The translations under genes were made by a program, and so were the position numbers. Positions 1-11,700 of a DNA stretch of 64,000 nucleotides are shown in pieces; the stretch's first letter is position 1, and each line of letters opens with the position of its first letter. Below the pieces are notes generated by a model that made no database searches, had not been told where the DNA came from, and saw only the letters and a program-made list of their open reading frames with translations. This stretch comes from Lycium barbarum. Its lineage: Eukaryota; Streptophyta; Magnoliopsida; Solanales; Solanaceae. The DNA lies in the NCBI RefSeq assembly GCF_019175385.1, contig NC_083346.1:58557821-58621820 (forward strand). Reading direction: 5' to 3'.

Positions 1-215
1 TGCGCGTTCGCGCAGGTATCCCACGCGATCGCGCCTACGCGCGATATTAATTATACGCGTTCGCGCAGGTATCCCATGCGATCGCGCCCACGCGCGATAT
101 TAAGTCCACGCGTTCGCGCTGAAAGTTCACGCGATAGCGCTGAAGGAAGCGAGTAGAGATGACGTCATCCACGCGATCGCGCATACACATTGCGCGATCG
201 CGTTGAAGGATTTTC
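1..215 (+). repeat. GCG-rich degenerate word array upstream of TATA
   Basis: Repeated short half-palindromic words such as ACGCGTTCGCGC, ACGCGATCGCGC and ACGCGCGATATTAA, at least ten times in about 215 bp. It is far more GC-rich than the flanks. It sits just upstream of the TATA-like box at 266, the place of U3 enhancer repeats. Confidence 0.7.
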
Positions 216-265
216 GGCAATTTTCGACCAGAACTTGAGATTTGACGATTTCTTCCATTCTAGTT

Positions 266-275
266 CATATAAATA
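266..275 (+). promoter_or_regulatory. TATA-like box of the first LTR
   Basis: CATATAAATA, followed by an AT-rich leader and preceded by the GCG word array. The position fits an LTR RNA polymerase II promoter on the plus strand. Confidence 0.5.
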
Positions 276-1078
276 GAAAATTAGGGCAAAACATCAGATA
301 TCTTTGGCAGCTCCCACAAGTTGGAAGCTAGGGTTCCTACAAAAATTGTTCTTTCTTCTTTTTAATCCTTGTTGATGGAAATCTCTTGGTGACAATTAAG
401 ATTGACACTCTTGTTGTGCTTATTTATTCATTTGCATTGTTCTTAATCAAGTAAGTTTTTGCTATTTTAATTATTCTTGTTCTTGAATGTTTTCAAGGGA
501 TTAGCTAACCTTTGAACTTGCCCATTTACTTTGTTTGAAACTCGGAAGAGGAAAAACGGAGTTGGGATAGGATAATTAACATGAATTTGGGGCGTTAACC
601 CTCATCTAATGGAAATTGACCTAGGAATAGGCAATACCAATTGTAGCCATATTCGGGTGTTCTTAATGCTCCTAATTGCTTGAGGGATCTTCAATTGGGT
701 AGTCTAGTTAATCTTCGGAAGAAGTTAATTTAGAGTAATTATCCGAGGGTAAATAACATAAACTTGCTATTATTTACAATTCGTGAAATAGATTGGATCG
801 TTACTTGAGAAGTAGTTTCCTTCCTTCTATTATTGTTGCCATTGATCAATTTACTTGCTTTCTAGATTATAATTTATATTTTCATATTTTATAAAAACCT
901 TATCAAAAACCACCATGGATGCGTTCGGGCATAGCTATTGTTAGTGATAATTCCTAATCTGCTTAAATCACCTACATATTGTTCTCTGTGGGATTCGACC
1001 CCGACTCATAGTTGGGTAAATTATATTTGCATACGACCGTGCCCATTCTAATTAATAGGGTGGATTTGGACGTTATCA

Positions 1079-2596
1079 GGAACGAATTGAGAAATCTAGA
1101 TAATGGGGCTAATGTAAATGATTAATGGCCATTGTTATGGTGTTGTGAATGTATTGTTGACGTTTGAGAGTTGAATTACGATATGGAGGAATGTTGTATA
1201 AATAAATGATATGTTGTCCGATTTTCTCTAGCTTTAGTCATATATGCTAGTTGTCGACTCTAACGATAGTATGACCTTAATCAAGGTAGACACGCGAGCT
1301 TCAGAGGAGGACGTGCCATTATAGAATAGTTGATCGGAAAGGTATGTAAGGCTAACCCTTCTTTCATAAGGCATGGTTTTTTGGCCAAACGTCTAAATCT
1401 TCTACAAGACTATGATTTCTTCAAGTGATTTGATCTTCTGAGCTAGTAAGGTCACGATCCTCGATACACTATGATTGTACTAAATCCCTCGTATGACGAG
1501 TCCGCCTAGAAAGATAGACGTGATGAATGACGATAATTGTGATAATGATAGTAATGATGATGAGAATAATATGATGTTAAAGGTGCCTACGGGCTATTTT
1601 ATGTACGTGTGCCTATGAAGGGCTATAATAAGACCCCGAGCTTATGATGCCGGGTAGAATGTATGTATATGAATATGTATAAAGTATGTATATGATTATG
1701 AAACGCACACGCACTTCTGCAGAAGGTACGGATAACCCTGATGCCTTGGTAGGGCCAGGTATGTATGACCTTGAGCCTTGTTGGCCAAGTATGTAGGAAA
1801 CACCGAACCCTCGTTGTCGGGCATGCTATATTTGTATATATATATATATGCTACGTATATGACATCTACATGAGTACGAATATGTTATGTATATGAGATG
1901 TAAACGATACGAATGTGAGTAAGGATATGTAAATGGTTACGAGTACAGATATGAAGCTATGTACACAAATACGCATTAGAAATGAAAGGTTCCTATGTAA
2001 GGTAAGTAAGTGCCTGTGACGATGATATTACTGTTTCCCATTTTGTGCTAATTCTCATGATTGTTCATTATGCTTCTATATCGATATTGATCATGCTTTA
2101 CACACTCAGTACATTCTCCGTACTGACGTCTTTTTGTTTGTGGACGCTGCGTCATGCCCGCAGATGCACAGGGAGACAGACTTGATCCTTAGCTGCTTTC
2201 TCAGAGATTACATAGCAGAGCTCCATTTTATTCGGAGCCGTAGCTTTTGGGTACTTATTCTTTTGTGTACATAATTATGGGCATAGCGGGGTCCTGTCCC
2301 GCTCATGTGATATGTTAATACTCTTCTTAGAGGCTCGTAGACGTGTGTATGTGGTTAGATGTGTTTGGCCTTGTCAGCCTATATTTTGTATATCATTTTG
2401 TTGGCCTCGTCGGCCCATGTACATTGATGTGGCATAGATGCCTATGATGATACAAGAAATGTTGTCGTCTAATGGGACTAGTATGATGGATGACTAGAAT
2501 GCATGTTTTGATTTATGGCTCACCTAGATTTTATGTGAAAGTATGTCAAGGGGGTGCCCGGGTGCTCGTTGCGGCCCCCCTAGTCGGGTCGTGACA
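1079..2596 (+). repeat. Gypsy-type LTR, 3' part (LTR-H), plus strand
   Basis: The right end GGTCGTGACA at 2587-2596 matches the other gypsy LTR ends in the window (their minus-strand copies begin TGTCACGACC). It contains the shared motif AAGGTATGTAAGGC (1339-1352), a degenerate minisatellite around 1575-1830 with GGGCC cores, and the shared block ending in CATGCCCGCAG at 2163. The 5' end of the LTR (TGTTA...) is not seen. No PBS follows position 2596, so this is a 3' or solo LTR remnant. Confidence 0.65.
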
Positions 2597-2661
2597 TGTA
2601 TACTCGTATTCTTCACTAGTCTATTCACTTGTGCATCAACGGAAAATTTTCCGAGGTGTAA
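2597..2661 (-). repeat. Short LTR-edge fragment
   Basis: Read on the minus strand it starts TGTTACACCTCGG, the usual first bases of a gypsy LTR here, but it is only about 65 bp long and stops at LTR-H. It is probably the 5' edge of an LTR cut by neighbouring insertions. Confidence 0.4.
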
Positions 2662-3042
2662 CATACCAACAATCAACAACAACAATATCATCACTAACAT
2701 CAACATATTCCATAAGACATCTCATATGACGTTTATCCGATTTTTCAACCAACTACTCCGTTATACGGCTATTTAATCGCTCTATTCCCATAAGTAAACC
2801 TAAAACAAGATCAATAGGGAGAGATTCATACCTTATTATTACTAGGACAACAATATCTTCAGCGTTCGCCTAGAATCCAAACTGACTCAACCGCAAAACA
2901 AGACTACAAATCACCACTATACGCTATCCAAACCTAACTACTACTCCGCCACTTGAAAATTGCTTACTTTTGATACCCTCACTCCCTCTTCTGATTTCTG
3001 AGTTTTTCTTGGAAAAATCTGATCAAAAAGGGGGTTTTACCC

Positions 3043-3052
3043 CTTTATATAG
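3043..3052 (-). promoter_or_regulatory. TATA box of element A 3' LTR
   Basis: The minus strand reads ATATAAAGGG here, followed by GTAAAACCCCC. The 5' LTR has the same arrangement at 19645-19654, with the GCG word array immediately upstream in both. Confidence 0.55.
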
Positions 3053-3059
3053 GTGGTCA

Positions 3060-3170
3060 AAGTCGGTGGAAACCGACTCGAAAAGCGAGGTCCTCTCGTG
3101 AACGCGAAGGCTTGGGATTTCCATGGCCATCGCGAATGCGAGGCCTTCTCGCGAACGCGAAGGCAATTCT
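3060..3170 (-). repeat. GCGAACGCGAAGG word array in U3
   Basis: Several copies of GCGAACGCGAAGGC-like words, with variants such as GCGAATGCGAGGCC. They lie just upstream of the LTR TATA box on the minus strand. The same array recurs at 19690-19790. Confidence 0.65.
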
Positions 3171-3342
3171 TCCCAGTTCGTCCAATTTTCATCTTTCGCC
3201 CATTTGACCTGCAATCCTTCCAATACTTCTCATACATGATCGTAAACCTTTATAACCATAAAATAGGAGCATGTCAATCCAGAGTTCACAATTAAGCGGT
3301 TGACACCTACGGAACCCAATGTCCAAACTACGAGGTGTAATA

Positions 3343-3360
3343 TCCTCCCCCCCCCTCTTA
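3343..3360 (-). other. Element A polypurine tract
   Basis: The minus strand reads AAGAGGGGGGGGGAGGA directly before the 3' LTR, the expected site of plus-strand priming. About 15 bases further upstream lies the ATTCGAGGACGAATG-type motif common to the elements here. Confidence 0.75.
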
Positions 3361-3556
3361 AAAACATTCGTCCTCGAATGTCAAAATTCTCAGGAATTCT
3401 ATGAAACTTTTGCTAGAGTTTTCCCTGTAACTATACCACTACCATCCTGCACAGCAACCCAAAATAATGCCACACAGGGCCACATATTTGAAATATACAA
3501 TAATATAGCCTCACATGACCAATCACAATGACTATAGATAAATTCAATACCTAGGG

Positions 3557-4932
3557 TTATAAGGTCTCAACCTGGGCCTTCTGGGACAATGGAAACAAGT
3601 GCGGGTACTTAGCATTCATCTCCTCTTTCACTACCGAAGTCATCTCCTCGACATTATTATTTCTCCAAAGGACTCCGAAGCCACATCCTTTGTTCGTAGC
3701 CGACGGACCTGTCTATCTAATATAGCCACAGCGATCTCCTCGTACGATAATTTCTCAGTCACCTGGATATCCTCTACTGGTGCAATTCTTTAGGGGTCTC
3801 CTATACATTTACGGAGCATTGATGCATGAAAGACTTTATGTACCCCTTCCAAATCAGATGGTAGGTCTCATAGGCAACCTTGCCTACCCTATGAATAATC
3901 TGATACAGGCCAATGTATCTCGGGCTGAGTTTCCCCTTTTGTTGAATCTCATCACACCCTTCATGGGTGATACCTTCAGGAATACCTAGTCACCAACCTG
4001 AAACTCTAAGTCTCGACGTCGATTATCTGCATATGACTTTTGTCAACTCCGGGCTACCAATAATATTTCTTGAATAAGCTTTACTTTATCAACAACTTGT
4101 TGAATTATATCTGGGCCTATCAACTTCTTCTCACCAATATCGAACCAACCGATAGGTGACCTACACTTCCTCCCATATAAGGCCTCGTACGGTGCCATCT
4201 GAATACTAGAATGACAGCTATTATTAGAGGAAAACTCAATAAGTGGAAAGTGATCATCCCAGCTACCTCTGAAGTCAATAATACAGGCTCGCAACATATC
4301 TTCTAGCGTCTGAATAGTACGCTCAGCCTGTCCATCGGTCTGAGGGTGAAATGCTATGCTAAGACTCACCTGTGTCCCCAATCCCTCCTGGAATGATCTC
4401 TAGAAGTTAGCTATAAATTGAGCTCCTCTGTCTGAAATAATGTCTGTGGGAACCCCATGAAGTCTCACTATCTCCCTGATGTATAACCTCACAAAGTCTT
4501 CAGCTGAATAAGTAGTCCTAACTAGAAGAAAATGGGTTGATTTTGTCAGCCTATCTACAACAACCCATATAGAGTCATACTTCCACTGAGTGCGAGGTAA
4601 ACCTGTAATGAAGTCTATATTAATCACTTCCCATTTCCAAGTTGGGATCTCTATCTCCTGCAGTAATCCACCAGGCTTCTGATGCTCGACCTTAACCTGT
4701 TGACATTTCAGGCACTAAGCAACAAATTCCACTATGTCCCTTTTTATGCCATCCCACTAATATAAGCATCTGAGGTCATGATACATCTTTGTTGACCCCG
4801 GGAGAACAGAATAACGGGCATAATGTGCCTCTCCCATAACTTGCCGTCGTAGCCCAACGACATCGGGTACGCACAATCTGCTTCTAAACCGTAACACTCC
4901 GTCAGGTGTAACCTCGAATGGGGTCTTCTCAT
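3557..4932 (-). pseudogene. Element A integrase and C-terminal chromodomain-like tail (broken)
   Basis: Ty3/gypsy integrase, which would insert the cDNA into the genome. From high to low coordinate: an H2C2 remnant in which the first His (of HPG) is replaced by Leu while CLKC is kept; the core with VVVDRLTKSTHF (4550-4570), IISDRGAQF (about 4410-4440) and QTDGQAERTIQTLEDML (about 4300-4345), so all three DDE residues are present; then the GPF-like region and a tail with VLWRN...VEEM...KYPHLF (3570-3680). That tail is typical of the degenerate chromodomain of Tekay/Del chromoviruses. Stops near 4698, 4757 and 4397 and frameshifts, including one inside the tail near 3660, kill it. The frame ends at a TAA at 3557-3559. 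Confidence 0.85.
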
Positions 4933-4954
4933 TTTGAAGAGATGTATCTCTATA

Positions 4955-6094
4955 CTATGCTAGAATAGGGTCGTCGTACTGACGTATCTTTACCTCTTCT
5001 ATGATAGAGTACTCAGCAACTTCTTGAACAGACACTCCACTATTTCCAGAATTAACCAAACGGACTCCAAGCCTAGCTAGCTGGTAAATCTGACGAACCA
5101 TCTCCTTCCTTTCTGGCCGCATATCTGTCAAACTGCCCATAGATTTACGGCTAAGAGCATCTGCTACAACATTTGCTTTCCTTGGATGGTATAGGATGTC
5201 AAAATCATAATCCTTTAGTAGCTCTAGCCACTGTCTCTGTCGTAAATTCAGCTTTGTGATCTGTATAGATATCAACATGAACACCATATAAATAATGCCT
5301 CCATATCTTCAAGGCATGAATCACTGCTACTAACTCCAGATCACGAGTAGGATAATTCTTCTCGTGCTTTCTGAGCTGTCTAGAGGCATAGGCTATAACC
5401 CTGCCACGTTGCATCAATACACATCCTAGTCAATTACCTGAAGCATCACAATAGATAACATAGCCATCTGGTCCCTAAGGAAGATCTAGAACTGGAGCCG
5501 TCGTCAACTTGTCTATCAGCAACTGGAAGTTTTGCTCACAAGCATCAGTCCACTGGAACTTAGCTACCTTCTGAGTTAGCCTTGTTAAAGGCACTGAAAT
5601 CGAGAAAAAAAATTCTACGAATTTCCTGTAATATCCTGCTAGCCCCAAAAAACTACGTACCTCGGTAGGTGTCGTAGGTCTGGTCCAAGTCTTTACCGTC
5701 TCAATCTTCTGTGCATCTACCCGAATGCCGTCAGCTCCAATAATATGCCCCAAGAATGCTACTGAAGTTAACCAGAATTCGCACTTAGAAAATTTAGCAT
5801 ACAACTTTTGGTGCTGGAGTACCTTAAGTACCATCCTCAAATGGTCTGCATGCTCCTCTTCTGAACGTGAATAAACCAGAATATCATTAATAAATATGAC
5901 AACGAACGTATCTAGGAATGGTTTGAATATCCAGTTCATCAAATCCATGAACACCACTGGAGCATTGGTCGGCCCAAAAGACATCACTCTAAACTCATAA
6001 TGCCTGTATCGGGTCCTGAATGCCGTCTTCGGAATATCTGCCTCCTTTACTCGCACTTGATGATAACCTGACTGCAAGTCTATCTTCGAAAAAC
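4955..6094 (-). pseudogene. Element A reverse transcriptase (C-terminal half) and RNase H (broken)
   Basis: This continues the RT frame interrupted at 15168 by element N. It begins [13 protein letters not shown], runs through [12 protein letters not shown] and [13 protein letters not shown] to the catalytic loop, here FINDILVYS instead of FIDDILVYS, so one catalytic Asp is Asn (GAT to AAT). The thumb and connection ([24 protein letters not shown]) are uninterrupted to about 5475. RNase H follows with YCDAS, a stop just after it, [26 protein letters not shown] and YTDHK, then [13 protein letters not shown] and ANVVADALSRK. A frameshift lies near 5250. Enzyme activity is lost. The lineage call rests on motif recognition. 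Confidence 0.88.
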
Positions 6095-6099
6095 ACTTA
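6095..6099. repeat. Target-site duplication of element N, left copy
   Basis: ACTTA immediately left of the TGTCACGACC end; the identical ACTTA is at 15163-15167. The match fixes the limits of the insertion to the base. Confidence 0.95.
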
Positions 6100-6880
6100 T
6101 GTCACGACCCAACCCCGTAGGCCGTGACTGGTGCCCGAACTGGGCACCCGTATACCAACCTGTTACATATAACATCAAACTGAAACTACGACAATACGGA
6201 AACTTATAAAGGAACTCCAAAGTTCGTAACATCATATATATATATATACTTCCAGATCAACGGTCTCCTAAGGAGTCACCACTAATCATATCATGAAATA
6301 ATACGCAAGCCGACAAGGCAGCCATCACATATCAATATCGTATGCAAGCCGACAAGGCTGCTACTAGAGACGAACATCATACCACAGCACATCGTATAGA
6401 CATAGCTGAACAGAACCCATACACAACCCACACATATGTCTACAGACCTCTAAGAGTACGAATAGCGAAATATGACGGGACAGGGCCCCGTCGTACCCCT
6501 GGATAGCATATACATATATATATATATATATATATCATAATATTCAAACCAAAAGTCTAGACTCCGGAACAACGGAGCTCTCCAAGACAGCAGAAAGGGA
6601 GTCCTAAGCTGGCGGATCACCAAAGCAAGTATCTGCACCTGCGGGCATGAAACGCAGTCCCCCGAAGAAAGACGGTCAGTACGGAATATGTAATGAGCAT
6701 GTAAAGCATGAAATACAGTAAACAGGATCATAACTGAAATAAGGAGTACAGAAAACAAGTTCAATAACCAGAATACCAAAATTCTTGTCTTTGAAACATA
6801 AATCATGCATGTCAATATCATATATCATATCCGGCCCATTATGGGACTCGGTGAACATGGTCGCCACCCCGTCTTTGGCG

Positions 6881-7010
6881 CCATAACACAGCATACTCCA
6901 GAACACAGCATAATTCCATAACACAACATAACTCCGTAACACAGCATAACTCCGTAACATAGCATAACTCCATAACACAGCATAACACCATAACACAGCA
7001 TAACACCATA
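6881..7010 (-). repeat. 17-bp minisatellite in element N 3' LTR
   Basis: About eight head-to-tail units of the type CATAACACAGCATAACT, ending in an AT run. The same array is at 13350-13482. It lies between the donor-like and acceptor-like motifs of the LTR. Confidence 0.8.
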
Positions 7011-8340
7011 ATATATATATACCGTACCCGGCCCTCTAGTGAGGGACTAGGTGAACAATGCAGTGAAACTGTGCACGAATACATATATTGGCCCGGGACT
7101 CAGTGAAAGACATATTGAGGCATGCACGAGCCGAGTAGTGAGAAACTATATGCAATTTAAAAACATTTTCAAAGACTCAATAGAATAATCAACACGAATT
7201 ACCATTTGAAAATCAGGACCATAGTCGTATCAAATACCTTTCGAATGTCACTAGGAACATATCAAACATCCCTTGAATGTCATCATAAGTATATCACAAA
7301 GCCTTAAGGATCATAGTCATATGTCACTATAGTATGAAACACCTTATAGAAGTCCAGTCACTAGTTATCATAGAGTTCCTAGGAATAGGAACGGATATAT
7401 ATCGACTATTAACCAACATACAGAAAACTGAAGAGGGAGGCTCAATCACTTGAGAATTGTAACATCAAGAAGTGAATAAGAATCATAAATATCACTCAAA
7501 GCTTATGAATGGAATTACCCCAAAGTTCATATCATTCATCACTTAAATCTAAGACATGCCAAAAGAAAGAAGGGACAGCTTCACATACCTGTTGACGACT
7601 AATCGCAAAACCGTTCGCTTTGTCGCTCTTTTAGCCTAGTTAACATAAAGGTAACATTATCGTCAGTAACTATACTTTCTAGTTCGTAAATCCGTAGCCC
7701 ATCACTTTATAGAACTTGTTCTTTACCCTATACATTCTCGTTTAGGGTTTTCCATTAGTTAAGGGCTTAACGAAAATCGGGCAGTATTTCCCTTATATAT
7801 TCGCCTAACCCGAATTTTCAATTATTCTCCTGTTAACACAGAAATACCAACAACGGAGATATACATATAAAATTCTCACAATTCAGCCCATATCAATTCT
7901 AACAACCCAACAACTTCTCTAAATTCATTTCAGCCCACAATTTCCTATAACATCAATTTCATGCATTTTCTTAATTCCAATTTCGTCCAACCAATTTTTA
8001 ATCCTTCCATTAAAACACCATTAACATAATTACACCATAAAATAAGAAAATCTTACCTAAATTTTCTCGGAGCAATTTCTACTCTTAATTGCTCCAATTT
8101 CGCAATTTCTTCTTCCTCGATTCAATATCCAATGTTGCTATTACCTCTTTGAACTTGTAATTCAACTTGAGACTTGATAAAAACATGCAAAATCATTTTT
8201 TTGTTCATCAACCATGGCTGGCCGAGAGGTTGGGAGCCATGGCAATGTTTGTTGTTGTTGTTTTTTTTTTCTTTCCTTTTCCTTAACTAATCCTTGCCAA
8301 ATGAAGAATATGAAATGCCTTGGTGTGTCATTTTTTGACC

Positions 8341-8349
8341 TTTATATGC
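8341..8349 (-). promoter_or_regulatory. TATA box, element N 3' LTR
   Basis: The minus strand reads GCATATAAAGG. The counterpart is at 14809-14815. Confidence 0.6.
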
Positions 8350-8397
8350 TGCCCCAATGGTGGACACGTTGCTGCCACTGATCATTGCCCAATTGGT

Positions 8398-8429
8398 GCC
8401 ACGTGGCAGCCCACTTGGTGCCACGTGGC
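8398..8429. promoter_or_regulatory. Two G-boxes (GCCACGTGGC) upstream of TATA
   Basis: GCCACGTGGC at 8398-8407 and again at 8420-8429, each within a TTGGTGCCACGTGGCAG repeat, about 50-80 bp upstream of the TATA box on the minus strand. CACGTG in this context is a known binding site for plant bZIP and bHLH factors. It is kept in the other LTR of element N at 14864-14895. Confidence 0.6.
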
Positions 8430-8691
8430 AGACCTTTATTTTTTTCGGTGGAGCCCACTCCTATTAATTAAATTAATTAATCACTAATCCTTTACTTAAA
8501 AATTTAATCATAATTAATTAGTTCCTAATCCCCAATAATATTTTTAACGTAAAAAAATTTATAAACAATTTATGTTCTACTTAAAATTGCAAATTAAAAG
8601 ATTTCTATTTCGTGTCCGAAAATGATTCTTCATTTAACTTGAGTCGACTTGCTTGCGAATAATTTTTCGTATGAACATACAGGGTATAACA

Positions 8692-8705
8692 TCCTTCCCC
8701 CATTT
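8692..8705 (-). other. Element N polypurine tract
   Basis: The minus strand reads AATGGGGGAAGGA directly next to the 3' LTR, followed upstream by TTCGAGGATGAATG, as in the autonomous elements nearby. Confidence 0.8.
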
Positions 8706-11700
8706 ATAACATTCATCCTCGAATGTTAAACTGCTCCTGAATTCTCAATACTTTCTCAAGTGTTCTCTTAGTTAATTTTGCCCTTCACATACCCCTTCCG
8801 TTTGTCGACTCGCTTTAGTTCATTATAACGCCTTCCAGGTCTTTACATAGTCATTCCGGTAATATTTCCTCTTTCTGTTGCTTCCCGAGGTAATTACTCC
8901 ATGTCATTGTCTTTACTCTCCTCTTTACTTCGCAGTCCGTTGTCAGTTGTATTGCTCTTCCGCTGAAATCTTACTTTCTTCTTGTGCTTCTCATATAGTT
9001 ATCCCCTTAAGGTATCGTTTCTTTTATCTTACCTCTCAATCTTTAAATAAGCTTTTTATAACGCGTCGACGTCCCTCGTCGGTTTATAGACTTTAATACC
9101 CCTGGAGTGTCGCATGCCTCTGGTAACCTGTAGACCCTTCGCAGGTTTTATGAGTAAAATGAAATTAAACATAGGGTAACATTTTTTACTCTAATATCCC
9201 TGCTTTACTCCGCTGTGACAGTCCGTATTCTGGAACCCTCAGCATCATGCGTCACTTTCTGACTTTCTTTTAAAGGTCTTTAACTATCACATGTTTTTAC
9301 TTCTTGATCTTGATCTTTAGGGTTGGTTATCAAATAGCGCTATGGTCCCCTCATATTATGACTTCACTGTCATCCCGTAACTCGCTTGTTCTGATTGTCT
9401 CGATTAAATCATTTCATAATTTCCCTTAACGTAACTGGTAATACTTTAGGCATATTATCTCATGTCGTTTCCTTATTTTTGACTCAAACTCTTCTATTGC
9501 TTCTTTACTCAAATTTGCTCTTAGTTTTCCTACCACGCATCCTATTGAAATCTTTACACAAGTACGTGTAGCTGCTCAAGTCAGCCAGTAAATACCTTAG
9601 CATTGCCTCGCTAGTCTTTATGCAGACCCTATATTCTTCTCTCATATCTTCCAACTGATATCAAGGCTCAACTATGGCCTTTGCCCTCAGTACTAATTAT
9701 ACCTCTGTAGTTTCTCCTCAACCCATCTTACACCTTTCCTTGATGTACCCAAAATATCATAACCGCATTGCTATTACTGAATCCTTACCCTTCTTATCAC
9801 GTACTCACTTGGCCTCGTTCGTAGTATACAAGTATTCGTAGGTTGCATAACTATTCCTGTACAATTTGTACAAAGCGCATCCAATCTTAGTCACAGTTTT
9901 TCCTTCTCCTGGTTTATTTTGCTCTACATATTTTATTGTACTAAAACTCGTTCGTAGCCTTTCTTGTCATACTCCTTTGCTACTTATATGTCACAATATC
10001 ATTAGCCAATAACTCCATTGCCAACATCTTAACCTCTAATGCAGTATAGCCTTGCTATCCTTTATAATATCTTTTTAAGTTACTCGCTACCATTCTCTTG
10101 TCGCATTCTCCCTTTTCATAAGCATATACTTTCTAATGTCATATTATCCAAGGTCCTTACAAATAATTCTCAGCACTGTCTCAAATACCATCTTGACTAC
10201 TATACGTTTATCGCTGGCTTTCAGATCTTACCAACTTGTTTCAGCTTGGGATCTCACTTGAAGTTTGAGTATCCATATTGGATATATTATAGTGTCAATT
10301 GTTTCCATTTGTACTTACTTTTCTTTCACCCGCTTCCCCCCTTTGGGGTTGTACTTATACCATATCCATGTCTTTCCTTTATCATTTATAACTTTGATTC
10401 CCCACGTACGAAACCTTAACCAAATCACGAAGCGATGAGAAATCTCAATATATAGTACAAAATCTTATCTGATGGTTGGTACTCGAGTAATGTAATTAAT
10501 GTAGCAATTTGTCCGAAGCCACATTCCCTTCATTCCAATCAGTAATTAGGTAGTGCTTATCGTCACTTCAAATTCTCCGTTCGGTAGCACTTATATTCTA
10601 ATGATAAGTGTCTCAAGCTTTGTCATAACACTATCTTTAATTTTCAAAATGTATTCTGTTCATCCCTATTTGCTCTTATCATACCGGTCATTTCTGGCAT
10701 TCATTCTGTCTCGTTGCTCATCTTCCTTTAGGTTGGTCTTTCACAATTCTGTCGCTTATATTACTCGTTTTCTTAGCTATACTCGTCATAACGCATCGCT
10801 ACAGCAATCCCACTTGTTTTCTTCTTATCTTCCTCTTTCTATTAACTCCTTCTCTTCCTGTGCTCGCTTTCACTTTCGTTACCACTTGATCTCTATTCTG
10901 AACTTTTCCTATAGAACATTGTAAGTCTTTCTTATTCGTTCTATATTTGCTTTTCCGTTTCATACTGATCACACCATATCCTTTAGTTACTTCCTTGCTA
11001 GGCTTTACTCATTTGTATAACAATCTTTATGGTATTCACATTACTTCTTGTTCGTAATCCATCCTATAATGTAACACTCCTTAACCTTATTCACGATTCT
11101 TAATATGTTTTAATTACACTCTGTGGACTAGGCGTACTTAACCCTTCACCCTTTCTGATCGATCTTACCCTTAGTATCTCACAAGCTGTCTTATCAATGC
11201 CTTCATAATTTGTCATAACTCTTCCTCCTCCATATTTGTATCTCAATCATACTACTACTTCCCTTTTGACTGTAAATTCGTCGTAATTTATCCCTACTTA
11301 TTGGTTCACTCGATACCTCAACAAAATGTTCTATTACGAGTTGCCACCCTTTTTCTAAATCATCCCCTAGTATCACAAGCCCTTCCGAATCATCCTAGCA
11401 TTTCACTAACAACATATGAAATACATGATCCTAGACAACCCACAAGTTTAAGTTTTCCTTCCACAAATTCCATCTCCAACTAGTTGATTGAGAACTAATA
11501 AAATGTTACTAGGGAGCATTCTCCAACCACCAGCAGAAGAAAACTAGAATCCGACAAGCACCACAATACCTCTAGTGCTTGATTCACATGGTTTACCTCC
11601 AGGTTTATTCTTGAGTCGTGAACGAATTATCTAGTTCACAAACTACTTGCTGTATGCTTTGTACTTTTCAATTGAAGTGAAACTTAAATACCGGACGTTT

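Larger units (their letters stand above)
1..1078 (+). repeat. LTR fragment, family F-like (3' part), plus strand
   Basis: Long terminal repeat fragment cut by the window start. It has a TATA-like box at 266-275, an AT-rich leader, the motif GTGGGATTCGACCCCGAC near 990-1007, and it ends in CGTTATCA at 1078. The same kind of motif occurs in inverse orientation at 58873-58895 (GGTTGGGGTCGAATCCCA), so the two belong to one broad LTR class. No primer-binding site follows, so this is a 3' LTR, a solo LTR or a truncated piece. The lineage (Tat/Athila side of Ty3/gypsy) is a guess. Confidence 0.6.
2662..3342 (-). repeat. Element A 3' LTR, truncated
   Basis: Corresponds to the right-hand part of the LTR at 17654-19960, sharing the AACAACAA stretch, the TATA box, the GCGAACGCGAAGG words and the terminal CTACGAGGTGTAA. 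About 1.6 kb, including the TGTCACGACCC end, is missing on the left. The outer CA has become TA (3341-3342). The break point lies in the CAA-rich stretch near 2662. Confidence 0.8.
6100..8691 (-). repeat. Element N 3' LTR
   Basis: 2,592 bp, nearly the same as 12545-15162. The ends are TGTCACGACC and GGGTATAACA. On the minus strand: start of LTR at 8691, G-box pair at 8398-8429, TATA at 8341-8349, donor-like GTATGT at 7583-7588, 17-bp repeat at 6881-7010, acceptor-like CCCGCAG ending at 6639. The right LTR is 26 bp longer, partly through a small local duplication near 12780-12830. Confidence 0.93.

Noticed and set aside
10039..10924. Two plus-strand open stretches of about 125 codons in element N
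   Set aside because: Low-complexity Ser/Phe/Leu-rich translations of a pyrimidine-rich non-coding stuffer, on the strand opposite to transcription, with no family motif.
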